Shown: positions 1 through 13,066 of the stretch, one piece after another | How the letters are laid out: the number at the start of each line of letters is the position of its first letter | Numbering within the stretch: position 1 is the stretch's first letter | Assembly (NCBI GenBank): GCA_021613335.1 | Contig: JAJTWR010000341.1 | Location: 726,001-790,000, forward strand | DNA from: Whitmania pigra | Taxonomy: Eukaryota > Annelida > Clitellata > Hirudinida > Haemopidae | Direction: 5' to 3' | DNA length: 64,000 bases | Notes under the pieces: generated by a model | What the model saw: the letters and a program-made list of their open reading frames with translations, nothing else | Database searches by the model: none | What the model was told of the DNA's origin: nothing | Translations under genes and position numbers: made by a program

Positions 1-593
1 AGGAAATAACTATTCGTATTAACTGTCTACTAACTGTGAGAGTAACTGTCTGTCGAATTCACGAACAAATAACGGTGAAATTCCATTGCACACTCTCGTA
101 CACATCGAGGGTTTGACTCATTTAAACAAATCAACTGACCCAGAAGACTTAAAGACTTAATTGACCCGAGCCAAACCAGTGACTACTTTCACGTGTGTTT
201 GTGTTTGTGTGTGTTTTTGACTGTTTGCCACCGGTTCTACCAGGGCTAGGGGATCGACTTAGGTGCAGAACGTGTTAATAATTTTCGGCCGGTGCTTAGC
301 CCAGCCGAGTCGAGATGAGTTTCTTAAACGGCGCATGCGTGTACGCGGGGATTAGGGCCGAGCGTTTATTCGACTTAAAGTGTGAGAAAGATAGATAGTT
401 GGAGTGTTTGATTTCAAGGCGCTGCCAGTGATTCTTAACGATTCTCTGCCGCTCGACAACGTTGAATGTTTCATCTTCATCATCGTCGTCGTCGTCAAAC
501 AGCTACACAGTCAGTCACTCTGCCAGTCGAGAGGCGAAGCAGGTTGACGACGACATAGAAGGCAGTTGGGTCGTCGTCGACGATAGAGTCGTC

Positions 594-649
594 TGCTACT
601 GCTGCTGTTGCTGTTGTTGTTGCTGTTGTTGCTGCTGTTGTTGTTATTT
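594..649. repeat. CTG/TTG trinucleotide run
   Basis: About 55 bp of imperfect CTG and TTG triplets. Read on the plus strand it gives a poly-Cys frame, on the minus strand poly-Gln, Asn/Ser or Thr/Ala frames. No gene is supported around it. Confidence 0.8.
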
Positions 650-733
650 TTAGATTAACAATATAACAAACTCATTACTTCGCTTTCAGAGATTGCTAAA
701 CAAAGACTTATCATACAAAGTCTTCACAATTAA

Positions 734-821
734 TTGATGGATGGGTGAATGGATTGATGAATGAATGAATGAATGAATTAATGAATTAATTAATTAATTA
801 ATGGATGGATGAATGAATGAA
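734..821. repeat. GAAT/TTAA tetranucleotide repeat
   Basis: Interrupted tetranucleotide tract: (GAAT)n, then (TTAA)n, then GGAT/GAAT units. Confidence 0.85.
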
Positions 822-1254
822 CGAATTTCCACAAAAAGTAATAGACTAGTCTGTGTGATAAATCTCAAATCCACAAATTCACTTTCTCTGACATAACATT
901 TGTAAACACAGAGAAACATCACAAACCAACTCAACAGTCACCACTAGAACCATACAGATGTATCTTCACAAGCTCTGAAAGGTTAACTCTTGCTTGACAT
1001 GCTACTGACATGACATGACATGACGTGCAGTTGTACGTGTGACGTGTCCTTGTACGTGTCACTGCGTTACGTACAAATGGACGGGATGGAGTGCTCTAAG
1101 ATGGATGCCTACTGAATGCTAATCGTTAAGGAGGGTCGAAGTTGTAGCATTGATTGAAATTTGGGCTGGGAGATGGGTGAATTGAGGTGATTGGTGGATT
1201 GTTGAGTTGATAGCTGGGTGGATTGATTGGTTAGTCGACGATTGAACGAGAGAT

Positions 1255-1385
1255 TCAATCAGTCAGTCAATCAACTATTCAATCAATCAATCATTAATTC
1301 ATTCAATCAATCAGTCAATCAATCAATAATTAATTCAATCAATCAATCAATCAGTCAGTCAATCAAATAGTCAATCGATCAATAA
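1255..1385. repeat. AATC/AGTC tetranucleotide tract
   Basis: Imperfect AATC and AGTC tetranucleotides over about 130 bp. Related TGAT and GAAT tracts follow at 1432-1460 and 1938-1986, so the whole 0.7-2.0 kb interval is tetranucleotide-rich. Confidence 0.85.
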
Positions 1386-2838
1386 ACCGTTAAATTAATC
1401 ATGTAAATGATGGATACGAGTAAACTAATGAATCATTGATTGATTGATTGAGTGAATGAGTTGACGGATGAATTAGATTGCTAGTTGAGAATAAAGCAGC
1501 TGGGTTAATGGACAAAGGGTGCCTCAGATGATTGAGATAACAAACGAGGGTGAGAAAATTAACCGAAATAATGGACTCGTAAGAAACGATTATCAAAACC
1601 TTAATGAATTGATCTGATTGATCTGATATGATTGATCTAATGTGATTGATCTGATGTGATCGATCCGAGTGAATGTGATGAGCAGTCATTAGGATGGAGC
1701 GAAAGATCGATGAAGGTGTGAAGACAATGAATGATAGAATGAATAGATGGATGGAAAAATGAATGAATGGATGGATTGATAGATATCTATTCGATAGATG
1801 GATGAATGAATGGGTGGATGAATCAAGTACCAATTAGTACTTGATGAGCATTCTTCTATTGATCGGACATGATTCAATGCACTGATCGGTGCATTAATTC
1901 ACCTCTGAAAGTCTGACAAAAATTAGCTGACGAAGATGAATGAATGAATGAATGAATGAATGAACGAGTGAATGAATGAATGAATGAACATTGACTACTG
2001 AGATAGATAAATCGTGCAAACAAATTTAAAAACAGTAGCCCGAAGGTTGCGTCACACTAAATTTTATAAATAAACACTGAATAAATAAATGAATTTAATT
2101 TGTAAATTCTCAAAAGTAGAATGTATATTTCGCAATTCTTAAAGTAAATTACAAAAGTCATAATATTCGGTTGATGTTGTTATTAAGTAATTTACATTAG
2201 TACATCCTATTATTGTATTAATAAAATTATTAAATACAAATACAAATAAATCGAAAATAATTATGTATTTACATAATAATATAATATTTTAACCCAGAAA
2301 ATAACGTCATGAATAAAGGCTGGGATCGTTTTAGTAAAAATTCAATAAATAATTTTAATTAATAATTAATTAAAATAATAAATAATAAATAATTTATAAT
2401 ATAATTAAAATAATTTATAATATAATTAAAATTATTTATTTAAATTAAAATGATTTACTTCATCAATAATACATACACATGCATAATATACATAATATAT
2501 AAATACATAAAAAACTTTTAATCTATGAAGCATAAATACGTCATTTAAAAATATTAGATTGCTTATAATTTATTCTAATTACAATTTTATAAATCAACAA
2601 CATTCCAATTATTATAAATTTAAAAATTGTAGTTTAATTAATTTTCATTTAATATAACAATATTTTTTTTGTATATTGGTAATTTCATAAATTGGTTATA
2701 TTCTAATTATAAACAAAAAACCTTTTCCAAAATACTCCTGACAAAAAATGTATAGCTCTAGACAATTGATTGATCTGTTTCAATCAATCAATCATTCAAT
2801 CATTCAATTAATCAATCACTCCGATACCAACTACGAAC

Positions 2839-3737
2839 CTGTTCTTAGCAGCTGCAGCTCTGTCTCTCTGGCGTCTGTTCTTGAACCAGTTACCCACCTG
2901 TGTCGGTGTCAGGCCTGTGGCGTGGGCCATCTCTCTTTTCTTGGCAGGGTTTGGGTAAGGATCTTGAAGGTACCTCTCCCTTAAGAGATATCTTGTCCTC
3001 TCCTTGAAACAGTGGGTTTTGTGCTCCCCGTCCCAGATTGTCATCGGTAGGGGAAACTTCTTTCTGACCCTGTATTTGTCCACCGGCCCTAGGGGTCTCC
3101 CTCTTAGTCTCTCGGCCTCCTGATAATGAGCCTCGAGCCATATGGCTTGTAGTTTGGCGTGGGAGCTCTTGGTAAACTTGTGGCTCTCCAGGATACGGTA
3201 GAGTTCCTTGAAGTCTCCGGCATGGTATGCCACGATGCACCTCGCCCGAAGGACGGATTCGTTCTCATTTAAAGCGTCCCTCGTCGACGGATTAACCGGC
3301 AGCGACCACAGGAATCGCGCCAGTCGCTCTATGTCGCCGCTCTCTTCTAGAGTCTCGCAAACCCTGGCAACTTGAGCCGGGGTAAAGTTGAGAAGTGGAA
3401 AAGGTTGGGTCTGATGGGCAAGAGACGGAGGGTGATGATGGTGATGATGGTGAGCCTGGAAAGAAACTGGATTGTGATGATGATGAGGAGGAGGAGGAGG
3501 AGGATGCTGATTGAAGAGATGGAAACCAGGAGGTGGCACCGGTGGAATGGACTGAACTGAAGGTGGCAAAGGTGACATGTGCCGGTGTGGCTCGCTGGTC
3601 TGTTGCTGTTGGTGTTGCTCCGGAGGTGGCTGATTGGCCGACTGGACGATCGAAGATGTGGTTGAACTGGAAATTCCGTGGTTCGGTTTCGAAGTCAACA
3701 TTTCTGAATGAACTGGAGAAGGTCTCAAAACGCTCAT
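2839..3737 (-). CDS. Six3/6: Six3/6 (Optix-type) homeobox protein, first coding exon
   Basis: Homeodomain transcription factor of the SIX family; Six3/6 members pattern anterior head, eye and forebrain-like tissue in animals (family knowledge). The start is the first ATG (MSVLRPSPV) at 3737; upstream in frame there is only TTG. Residues 1-115 are low complexity with Pro, Gln and several His runs. The SIX domain follows at about 117-229 ([26 protein letters not shown]) and the homeodomain at about 231-292 ([24 protein letters not shown]). The [12 protein letters not shown] and THCFKERTR wording fits Six3/6 rather than Six1/2 or Six4/5. The exon ends in AAAKN plus AG|GTTCGT at 2839 (phase 2), where vertebrate SIX3 also has an intron as I recall. 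Reading through adds only about ten residues (FVVGIGVID) and a stop, which I take as intron. The 3' coding exon was not found. Confidence 0.93.
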
Positions 3738-6674
3738 ATTTACGAAGTTTGTCGATTTTCGATGGTACAACTAAACGTGAATTTCATCTTTTTTTTCGCA
3801 AAACTTGCGCTTAATACTTTTAAGTAAAATTATAATATTGATTGATTATGATTATATATATATATATAATAATTATTCTTGCAAAATGTAAAATCAACTT
3901 TTGACGTAGAGTACCGTCACAAAGTCGACCTGCAGTCGTCACAGAGCCACAGAGTAACTTACAGACTTCGCACTCTTTCGGGCACTCGAATCAAAACTGC
4001 CGCCACCGGGAACTCATTTATAGGACTTGAGCGTTGTGAGAAAATTTCAATCCAGTGTGATTATCCAAGGTATTACCTCGACAGTTTGCTCTCGATTGTG
4101 TTTGACAGCCCTCCGCAAACAACGAGCTTAGAGGCAAAGCCGACGGCAAGACTCGAATCCGTGCCAAAGAGAGTCCTTTCAAGAGGCTAAAAGTCCGACA
4201 GTCTTTCAATTAATCTGGAATGTTTATGTAGCGATCATTAAACCGAGGTCGCTTATCACTGAAGCCTATCGCGTTCGATTGAGAATTTTTATTGAATCGT
4301 CAACAACTACTGTGTGCCGTTAACGAGATGGATCGGAGATCAGCAGACGATAAAATAAAATCAAAAATAAAAAAATCCCACGTCAGGAATCGAACTCGAC
4401 GCCTTTGAAAGTACGCCAAATGTATCGATGTATCTTCCGATGACTTTTGGTAATAACTCTGTTGTAATGTGTCTGTGTATTTATTTAAATATACATCTTC
4501 ATTCTTCGTCGAAAGCTTTCTATCTGAAAGCCATGTTTCTATTCGGTCTGGTGTCAATAGGACAGTGGTTTAGGCTCCTCCCCTCATCTCCTATTGAGCT
4601 GTTGTGAAGAACCATTAGGAACTGCTAATGAAGCTTCCTCAGTTGTAGACAGGACGCCGATCGATAGACAATCAATGCCGAAAATGGACTCTGAGATTTC
4701 TCTTTCCGTTTCTAAATTGAAGATTTATTTTCTGTTTTTTTTTTATTTTTAGCATCGTCTTTTTCTTTCTTTTTTTTGCTATTATGATCTGAAATAGAAA
4801 AAATTGAAATTGTTTATGAATCAAGTTTATGACACTTTGTAGTTTGTCGTCGAATTGAATTATTTAATTGTCTTAATAAACCATTCGAGTATCGTGCATT
4901 CTGAAAAAGCTTCTAAATGGTTGTGAATTATATTTCTCCGAATTTGCTCACTCCCCATTTGAGGCGGCTAATGGCGGCAGTCGTGAATTTTCTCAAAAAA
5001 AGAGCGCTAATAAATTTTTTATGTGTCATGACGCAGAAGTCAAAACACTGAGTGAAGATTAAGAAGCATGCAATGCTATGGAAATTGTAAATAAACATTA
5101 GTTTCATAATTACCAAACTAATTCTAATCAGAATCTCTGAATCTGTGCATCATCTAAATACGAATACGAAGCAAATAAAAATTACTTTACCAAATGTTAC
5201 TCCAAACGTTCCTGAGGTTAAGAGATCCAAGCTGGGCAACAAATTGAAGGTCTTAAACTCATCTAGTCCTTCACAACTCCTCCTAACAACACGGTCAGTA
5301 CGTGTACAATTAGAGGCCAGAGTAGTACCAAAGCAGGCCTAGCGAGGGTGCCAATTACGCTGTTAGACGGAGTTCCAGATGTCGGATGCAAAGCAAGCAT
5401 CCTTTTCCATGAATATGCCATGTTTATATAGCCTTCCGAATCGCCTCGGATGCACCAGCGCACAGACATAGAACCAGGTCGGCTGTTTTTCCAGTCATTA
5501 TCCATGTTTGTCATTTGTCAGGGCAAATACCACGTCCCTAAAGAGACCCTAGGGAGCTCTCCTTCCTCCCCCAACCTTTTTTTGTAGTGTGACCTTGCTC
5601 GGGAAAATTGTAGGCATTTCGACATTAGTATATCGTCTCGTGTTGTTCCAGATTTTGAACATGGCTGTGCATACTAGGGTCTTCATACTCTCTCCTGGAA
5701 TCAGCATCTTACTTTTTTCCCATTCATTATTTGTTTTGTTTATTCTACTCGAAGCTCCTCCCCTTTCTCCCCTTCCATCTCGATAAATCTCTCCAACCGC
5801 TTTTTTGGCCACGCCTACTGGATGTTAAGATGACTCCTCGTGAGTAAAGATCAGGTTGCCAGCATCTGCCAGCCTCGCTTCACGGCACGTCCTCCATCGA
5901 AAGCTATCGGATGTATCGTGTCCCCGGGCATCTACGGTTACAATGCCGTGGTATCATTTGGCCGTGGTTTGCCAATAAGGGTCGACCGGGTTGTTTTTGA
6001 AGGACGACAAAATAATTAAAGAGGGAGGGGAGATCTTTTTTCAGTACCTGATTTTTTTTCTCAAAGAAATTTTTTGTGAAATTGGGTTATTTTTAGGAAA
6101 TAATTTATTTGCTTTTACGGGTGTGGACTCACAGGACGAAATTCCGTTAGTGTCCGTGTGATGATAGGTGACTTTTGAGAGTATTATCATTAGCAATCAT
6201 CATCCGTTTTAATAATTTAAAATTAAAATTTAATTCAACATGATTGTAATTTGAATAATTAACTATTACATTTCTTAAATTAAGCACATCTCAACGTTAA
6301 TAACGGTAATTAAGCCCTACTCCTGGAGAACCCTGGAGTAAACCTGGAAAATTACCTGGTGACAGGTGGTCACTTTAATGCCGGTGTGACCTCCTTTCCA
6401 TGCAGGAGTTTCCACGTGGAGAGTGATGGAAAGAAGAGAGGGGGAAAAAAGATGAGAAATTGAGGAAGATCCTTTGGGATTATGAGGAATGATGGAGATG
6501 ATTAAATGGCTGGCCTTCAGTCCATTACTACGTTCTCAGTCAATTTTCCACAAAAGTGGAAAAAGCTCTTTTCCTTAGTTCCACTCCAAACCTCTTTCTA
6601 TTCAGAGGCTGGTTGTTGTAGTTAGTTAGTATTTTTAATAGATAATTTGTGGCGATTAGTGTTGTTTTTTTTTT

Positions 6675-6705
<31 letters not shown>

Positions 6706-7902
6706 ATCATAAATGAAGTTATCGTTTGTAATCATTGTGTTATTAAATGTGGTTGAAAATATTATGTATCTCAGATGAGGAAGATGGTGATGAGGATTGC
6801 AATGATGGTGCTGGTGGTGATGGTGGTGATCACCATGATGGGTAAAATGAATCTGTACTGAATAACTAACAAAATAAATAAAACTAATTATTCACAGTTT
6901 TCTCATCATCTTCTATTGGAAAGATGTTCCTAAACCCTCACTCAATATCTCAGCCCTAAGGTCGCGTATCGAGATCATCTGGGTACAAAAAAAACTCAAG
7001 AGGTAGAATCAATGGCAGTGTTAACAGTGCCAGGAGAAATTGAAACAGGAATCTCAACCTCAAATAACCCGCGGCAAGACATCTGCTTGGCAGTGCGCGT
7101 TCCGTCTTTTTTTCTTATTCCTTTGTACGTTTTTTGTGTCAGGCAAGCTTTCTATCAATTTACGGATTAAGGTTTTATTAAATTATGCTATTTTTTGTTA
7201 ATTAATTTATTTGAATATTTAATCAAATAAATGTGTAACGATCAAAAATTTAATTAATGACGACGTAATTGTGAGGGCTGGTGTTATTATTATTATTATT
7301 ATTTAAATATTAAAATCTGCAAAATATTATCAAAAATAAAATTAATTTTATTATTTATTGTTATTATTATTATTCTTGTTATTATCATCGCTTACCCAGG
7401 AAAAAGGATAATCTGACACCCGAGGCATCGGATATCCCCGACTGGAATGATGGGCGGAGTCGGATTCAAACTTCCACCGACCAATGACATCAGAGGCCAC
7501 GTCTGATTGGCAAGCAGGCGTGCACCTGCCTCATTATAATGTCGTAATACGCGCTCAGAGAGAGCAGGGATGTGCGGGGTGGAAATATATTTGTTGATGG
7601 CGATAAATGCTGACAAATGGATAGCTTCCACGTCGAATTGTGGCGTAAATTGAACGATTAGGATTACTTTTTGGAGTGTTGGAAAGGCTCTGAATAGCAA
7701 TCGACGTCCTCTGCTTACCGAGTTCATCTGAACGTCTTAATTGCAATCTTTGACGAATGTTGTAGGTAGAAGGATATGGGTGGACGTGGGTGGATGGGTG
7801 GTTGGGTGGACGGGAGGATGGGTGGACGATGAAAGAAAGGGGGTGGACCTATGGATAAATGGATGAATGGTTATACAAAGGATATATCTATGGGCGTGCG
7901 GA

Positions 7903-7973
7903 TAGATGGATGGGCATATGAATAAACAAATAGATGGATGGGCATATGAATAAACAAATAGATGGATGGGCGG
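7903..7973. repeat. 28-bp tandem duplication
   Basis: Two perfect 28-bp copies (7903-7930 and 7931-7958), each beginning TAGATGGATGGGCATATG, followed by a truncated third copy. They sit within a looser GGATG-rich tract at about 7780-8045. Confidence 0.85.
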
Positions 7974-8319
7974 ATGGACGAACGTATAGATGGATTAGTG
8001 GATAGGTGGAAGAACGGATAGATGGATGAATAGGTGGAGTGCAGTTGATGAAAGTTGGCGGGCGGAAAATTATTTATTCAATCACTCGACATTCAAACGG
8101 TACGTCTGTTTGTCCAGAATGACAACAATGGTCGGCATACAACCTAGATACACACTATCGAATAAAGGTGTCTAATTTTTTACTTACTTAAACAAATTTT
8201 TGTTTCTAGTTTTTATTTATATTGTTCCTGTGACCCAGTATTGGGGGCATTTGTTTGAAATTAACTGGGTTGTACTCAAGGTATACAGTAATAGTTTATC
8301 CAAAGTAATAGTTTCCCCA

Positions 8320-8480
8320 TTAATTCACCATTCATCCATTCATTCACTATTTCATCTACCCATTCATTCAGTCGTCTACCCATTCATCCTCCATTCAATC
8401 AATCACTCATTCATCTACCCATTCATCCCCCATTCATTGATTCATCCAGTCATTCACTCGTTCGTTCATCTTCCTCGTTC
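8320..8480. repeat. CATTCATC-type tetranucleotide tract
   Basis: Imperfect CATT/CATC/CACT tetranucleotides. They create a 169-residue open frame (8200-8709) rich in His, Ser and Ile that is not a credible protein. Confidence 0.8.
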
Positions 8481-8490
8481 CATATTATTG

Positions 8491-8657
8491 CTGACGTGGC
8501 ACGATCAACCAATCGTTATAATGGTTGAAAGCGGAAGTGACGTCACACGCAACATGACCGTTGGTTACGTGGGATTGGAGGGAGGGAAGTATGGACGGAT
8601 TGGGAGGGGGGAGGGGGGGGAATTGTTCGCCCATTCGATAAACTGCTGGTCACGTGA
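8491..8657. promoter_or_regulatory. Promoter/enhancer-like motif cluster (CCAAT, ETS-CRE, E-box)
   Basis: Within 170 bp there is a half CRE (TGACGTGG, about 8491), a CCAAT box at 8509-8513, a GCGGAAGT ETS core at 8531 running directly into a perfect palindromic CRE TGACGTCA at 8538-8545, and a palindromic E-box TCACGTGA at 8650-8657. A joined ETS-CRE element is a known animal promoter motif. No transcript start or downstream exon can be tied to it, so the role is inferred. Confidence 0.4.
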
Positions 8658-9675
8658 GGTGGAGATTATCGAGAGGCGGAAATTCGATTCGAAAGTTTTC
8701 GCTACTTAAGAGTCTTTAGTGTTCATTTATTCATATCACTTATTGTTTGTTGTTGTTATTATTATAATTATTTTATTATTATTATTATTAATTGTTGTTA
8801 TTTATGTTAACATTTTAATTTACATTATTACTAACACAATGGTCATTAAACGACGCACTCTGGTAGTTGTTCCACTTACTAAAAACATGAGAAATGCCAA
8901 CGACTCGTCACTTCGTTTAATCCTTTTCACTCCTCACTCCTTATTCCTCACTCCTCACTCTTTACCATTCTTCATTCCCTCCTCCTTTCCTGACCTGCGC
9001 ATTCGTGCACCGAGGGAGCAGATTCGGCACTTGGTTACGCAATAGCCAGGACAATAGGCCGATGTCGCCTGCGGGGATGCTACCCACCGTGCTTCCGAGA
9101 TACTCATCCACATTCGTCGTCGGATTGGGTGGATTGTCTGGGGTGGGGCGAAATGAGGCGTTTGTTTACATTGTTAGGGATTTTAGATTTTGTTTCAATT
9201 ACAAATGGATGGCTAATATGTTAATGATAACAATAGCAAAATACAGTAATTTTGTTTTACAAAAATATACAAAATTATAATAACGAATAATGATATTAAA
9301 TTTTTAAAATTAAGAAATTCAATAATAATAACAATAATGATAACATGACAGCTGTAATCGAGCCAACGTGCATTGAACCGGGGGGAGGGCTGCCCGAACC
9401 TCAAATTCCAAGAAGGTCATAAGTGAAGGGCATTGCCCGAGGTCAAATTCTGCAGATGATTTCTGATTCGTTCCCCTTCTAAAGTGACGATGTTGCAAAA
9501 CTCATGTCGTAATATTTCGCCTTTCCCGCCACCGTCGTCGTCATCGTCTTCTTCACCATTGTCGTCGCCTGGGCCCTCTGGTGACCCGAAATAAAATTTC
9601 CACACCATTTGTCAAATATTTCCCAAGGGTGGAACTACCCATTTTCTTCGGAAATACGTCCGCTATTGCTATTGC

Positions 9676-10046
<371 letters not shown>

Positions 10047-10266
10047 TGTTTATGCTTGTATTGTCATTTATCTTAAGTCAATAAATGCAAGTAATTATAG
10101 ATAAAATTGAATAATTCCGGATGTTTATTGATTGGACTCTTTGATTGAGAAAGGTGATTTGACACTCGACCGCCAGATGGCAGGATGATGAAGAGCGCCA
10201 AATCCGATGATGATTTTTTGTGAGGAGCGATTGAAGGAGTGGTTGATTAATTGCTTGATTGAGAGG

Positions 10267-10516
10267 ACGAGTGAGTGAGTGAGTGAGTGAGTGAGTGAGT
10301 GAGTGAGTGAGTGAGTGAGTGAGTGAGTGAGTGAGTGAGTGAGTGAGTGAGTGAGTGAGTGAGTGAGTGAGTGAGTGAGTGAGTGAGTGAGTGAGTGAGT
10401 GAGTGAGTGAGTGAGTGAGTGAGTGAGTGAGTGAGTGAGTGAGTGAGTGAGTGAGTGAGTGAGTGAGTGAGTGAGTGAGTGAGTGAGAGTGAGTGAGTGA
10501 GTGAGTTAGTGAGTGA
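10267..10516. repeat. (GAGT)n microsatellite, about 250 bp
   Basis: Roughly 62 GAGT units, almost perfect, with a two-base slip near 10486. On the minus strand it reads as repeating Ser-Leu-Thr-His, giving a spurious 147-residue frame (10078-10521). A short poly-C run (about 10615-10632) follows. Confidence 0.97.
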
Positions 10517-10879
10517 CTCACCAGTTCATGGCCTCCCCGTACATTTCTTATCAGGGTCGTTTATTTGGACAATTACGACGATGCATTGCTGATGCTTCTT
10601 CTTACCCCGTCCCCGCCCCCCCCCCCCCCCCCTAAGATGGAAAGAATTGAGAAACTATAAAAAATGGGAAAACGAAAAAACTTACATGGAACACTGCGTG
10701 TAGTGTTTTCTGCTCCTGGAGTGATTGTGAGTGAGAATCTATTAATAGAACGGTATTTGACCTTCGGTAACCTCTCGTTATTTCTCGAAATAGATTCGTT
10801 GGTGAGGAGTGCTTAAGATTGATGTTTGTGAGTCTTAGGAATGGGTTCGTTACGAATTATTAATGGAAAGATAGAGATG

Positions 10880-11060
10880 AGTGGACGGACGGATGGATAG
10901 ATGGATGGACGGATGGATGGATGGATGAGTGGGCGGATAGTTTGATAGAAGGATGGACGGATAGAGGGATGAATGGACAGATGGATGGATAGAAGGATGG
11001 ATTGATAGAAGGATGGACGGATAGAGGGATGAGAGGACAGATGGATAGATGGAAGGAAGG
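10880..11060. repeat. GGATGGAC/GGATAGA repeat with internal duplication
   Basis: GGATG-related units. A block beginning GATAGAAGGATGGACGGATA and running through GAGGGATGA...GGACAGATGGAT occurs twice, starting near 10944 and 11005, so a local duplication overlies the simple repeat. Confidence 0.8.
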
Positions 11061-11579
11061 ATAAAACAGGAGGAGGAATGAAACGGAGATATTGGAAATA
11101 GGATGGGCAAATGGCATCGTGTGAAATCCTTTTTTAATCTCGCATTTCCTCGGGCCCTCTCGCGAACAAAATATGAAAGAACTCGTCTTCCCCTAATTTT
11201 GACTATCTCTTTCCATCATCATCGTCATCGTCATCATCATCGTCATCGTCGTCCTTATCACTGTTATCATCGTAATCATCACCAAACAGATATTTTTCTT
11301 AAACTCTTGCTGCAAAAAATTCTCTCCTTGATTATTTATTTATTTATGTTCTCAGTCACCCATGCTTTTGATCTTGAAAGAGAGATAGAGAAAAACAAGA
11401 GAGATAAAGGGGTAAAGGAGAGATAATGATTGAAGGTGGTGAGAGTTGGTGGAGGAGGAAGCGGAGAGAAATCGTTGATCGTGTTGTCACTCTCGGTGGG
11501 GCTTCAGTGCAATATTTCATCTCGTTCTGTTGTCTCATCTCGCTCATCGTCTTTCATCCGACCATATCTCCATTCTTTT

Positions 11580-11775
11580 ATTCATCCATCCACCCATGTT
11601 TCTAACTTTCTGTGACACAATCCATCTATCCATCCAGCCATCCATCCATGGTTCTATCTTTCTGCGAAACAATCCATCCATCCATCCATCCGTCCATCCA
11701 TCCATCCATCCAGCCAGCCAGCCATCCATCTATCTATCCATCCAGCTAGTCCTTCATTCTTCCATCCGCCCACCC
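11580..11775. repeat. ATCC tetranucleotide tract
   Basis: Imperfect CATC/CATCC units, the complement of the 10.9 kb tract. The two GGAT/ATCC tracts lie in inverted orientation about 0.6 kb apart. Confidence 0.85.
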
Positions 11776-13066
11776 TCCATCCACGCTAGGCCCAAATGGG
11801 ATGTCTTAAATGTTCAGAAGTTCAGACAGTTCTCGTTAATTTCGATCCGTGGGAATTCGAAGCCTTTCTACTCGACACGTGAGAATTCGTCCAACTGTCT
11901 CCGCCAGCGCATCCAATCATCATCCCAATTCCTCAGCTCTGTCTGAATATGATTGAAATTTATTACTGAAATACTGAAAAATTTAAATGGTTTTTTTTCA
12001 TTTTGTAGTCCACTCATTTTCGGTTGAAATTTCATTCTTTGATTTTTGCCGCCATTTAAATTTTAAAAGTGTCTATTATCTTCCAGCGAAACATCATTAC
12101 ACAATCATCATTACCTCTTATTGCTAGCTTATTATCATTAATATTAGCTTATTATTAACGTAACTGTATTTGAACGCCTTACATTACTCCATCCGCTGAT
12201 GTGAATTTCTAGCAGGAAGGGTTCATCCCCTTATCCACCTTTCCCTAATCCACTTACCCTCTCTGGCACGCCATTCGCTCCAGCGAGGTGTAATCTCGAT
12301 GCCATGGTTGTCCTAATGAGCAAAGAGCAGAGAAGAATGAAATGGATTTATGACGATGGAATGAAAGAACTCTGGCGTTCGACGCCAAATCAGATTACAA
12401 AAATTTCTCCCAAGTATATGAAAGAGCTTCTTCGATTTTTTTTATGTGCTTTTGTTCAGGTTTTTTCTCATTCGAGAACTGGTGTTTAATAAATGACTGT
12501 TTATGTTATTTCTTTTCTTTCATTTCTTTTTTATTAGTTTGAAGAATCTTTTCGTCTTCTACTTTTTGAAGATTACAATTTAATCCATCTGGGGGAATTC
12601 GAAATTTTAAAATCTAACATTCTCATCTTGCGCAGTTCTTTCAACTTTTATCAATTTTCCAGTCCGTGATTTTAATACTTTCTCGGTCAGCTTAATACCG
12701 TTATTCTAGTAACATCGGATTTTTTAAACATTTTCTCATCAAACTAAGAATAAAAGTTTACTAAAGCAAGAGAAAATTTGATTAAAATTTTTTTTGCTGA
12801 TTAATGTGACAAAATATTTTTTAAACATTGAATTATAATTTTTATTGGAAATTTATAAAACATGAATTCTACTGACATACTTATTAAATTCTAGAGCATT
12901 CTCGTGGTTTCTGCAAGTTCGTACGTTTATATTAGGGCCTACCGGTGTTTTGCAGATTTTGTTGCGTTTAGACTCGTTTCTCGCTGAGGAGGACAGCGTA
13001 GCGGTCGTTGCACAATTTGTTCAAGAATTTATTTAATTTGAGAAAGTTCTGTTTATTGCATAAAAT

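Larger units (their letters stand above)
1..2838. other. Non-coding flank downstream of Six3/6 exon 1
   Basis: No supported gene. Positions 1-590 are mixed-complexity sequence without a convincing exon. From 700 to 2000 there are GAAT/AATC-type simple repeats, and 2000-2750 is very AT-rich. Because the Six3/6 exon reads leftwards and ends at a donor site, any second exon of that gene should lie here or beyond the left edge; I could not identify one. A 63-residue Ser/Cys-rich open frame at 462-653 is a by-product of TCG and CTG/TTG repeats. Confidence 0.6.

Noticed and set aside
462..653. 63-residue Ser/Cys-rich frame
   Set aside because: Made of TCG and CTG/TTG triplet repeats; no splice or family support.
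2808..2838. Read-through C-terminus (FVVGIGVID) of the Six3/6 exon
   Set aside because: A donor site at a position where SIX3 genes have an intron, followed by AT-rich repeat sequence, makes splicing more likely.
4370..4440. tRNA-like minus-strand B-box (GTTCGATTCC) followed by a T run
   Set aside because: T-arm pairing is poor, no A-box or acceptor stem matches, and no cloverleaf can be drawn; at most a decayed tRNA-derived piece.
8200..8709. 169-residue plus-strand open frame
   Set aside because: Most of it is translated CATT/CATC repeat; the remainder has no recognisable motif.
11530..11946. 138-residue frame rich in His/Pro/Ser
   Set aside because: Translation of the ATCC tetranucleotide tract.
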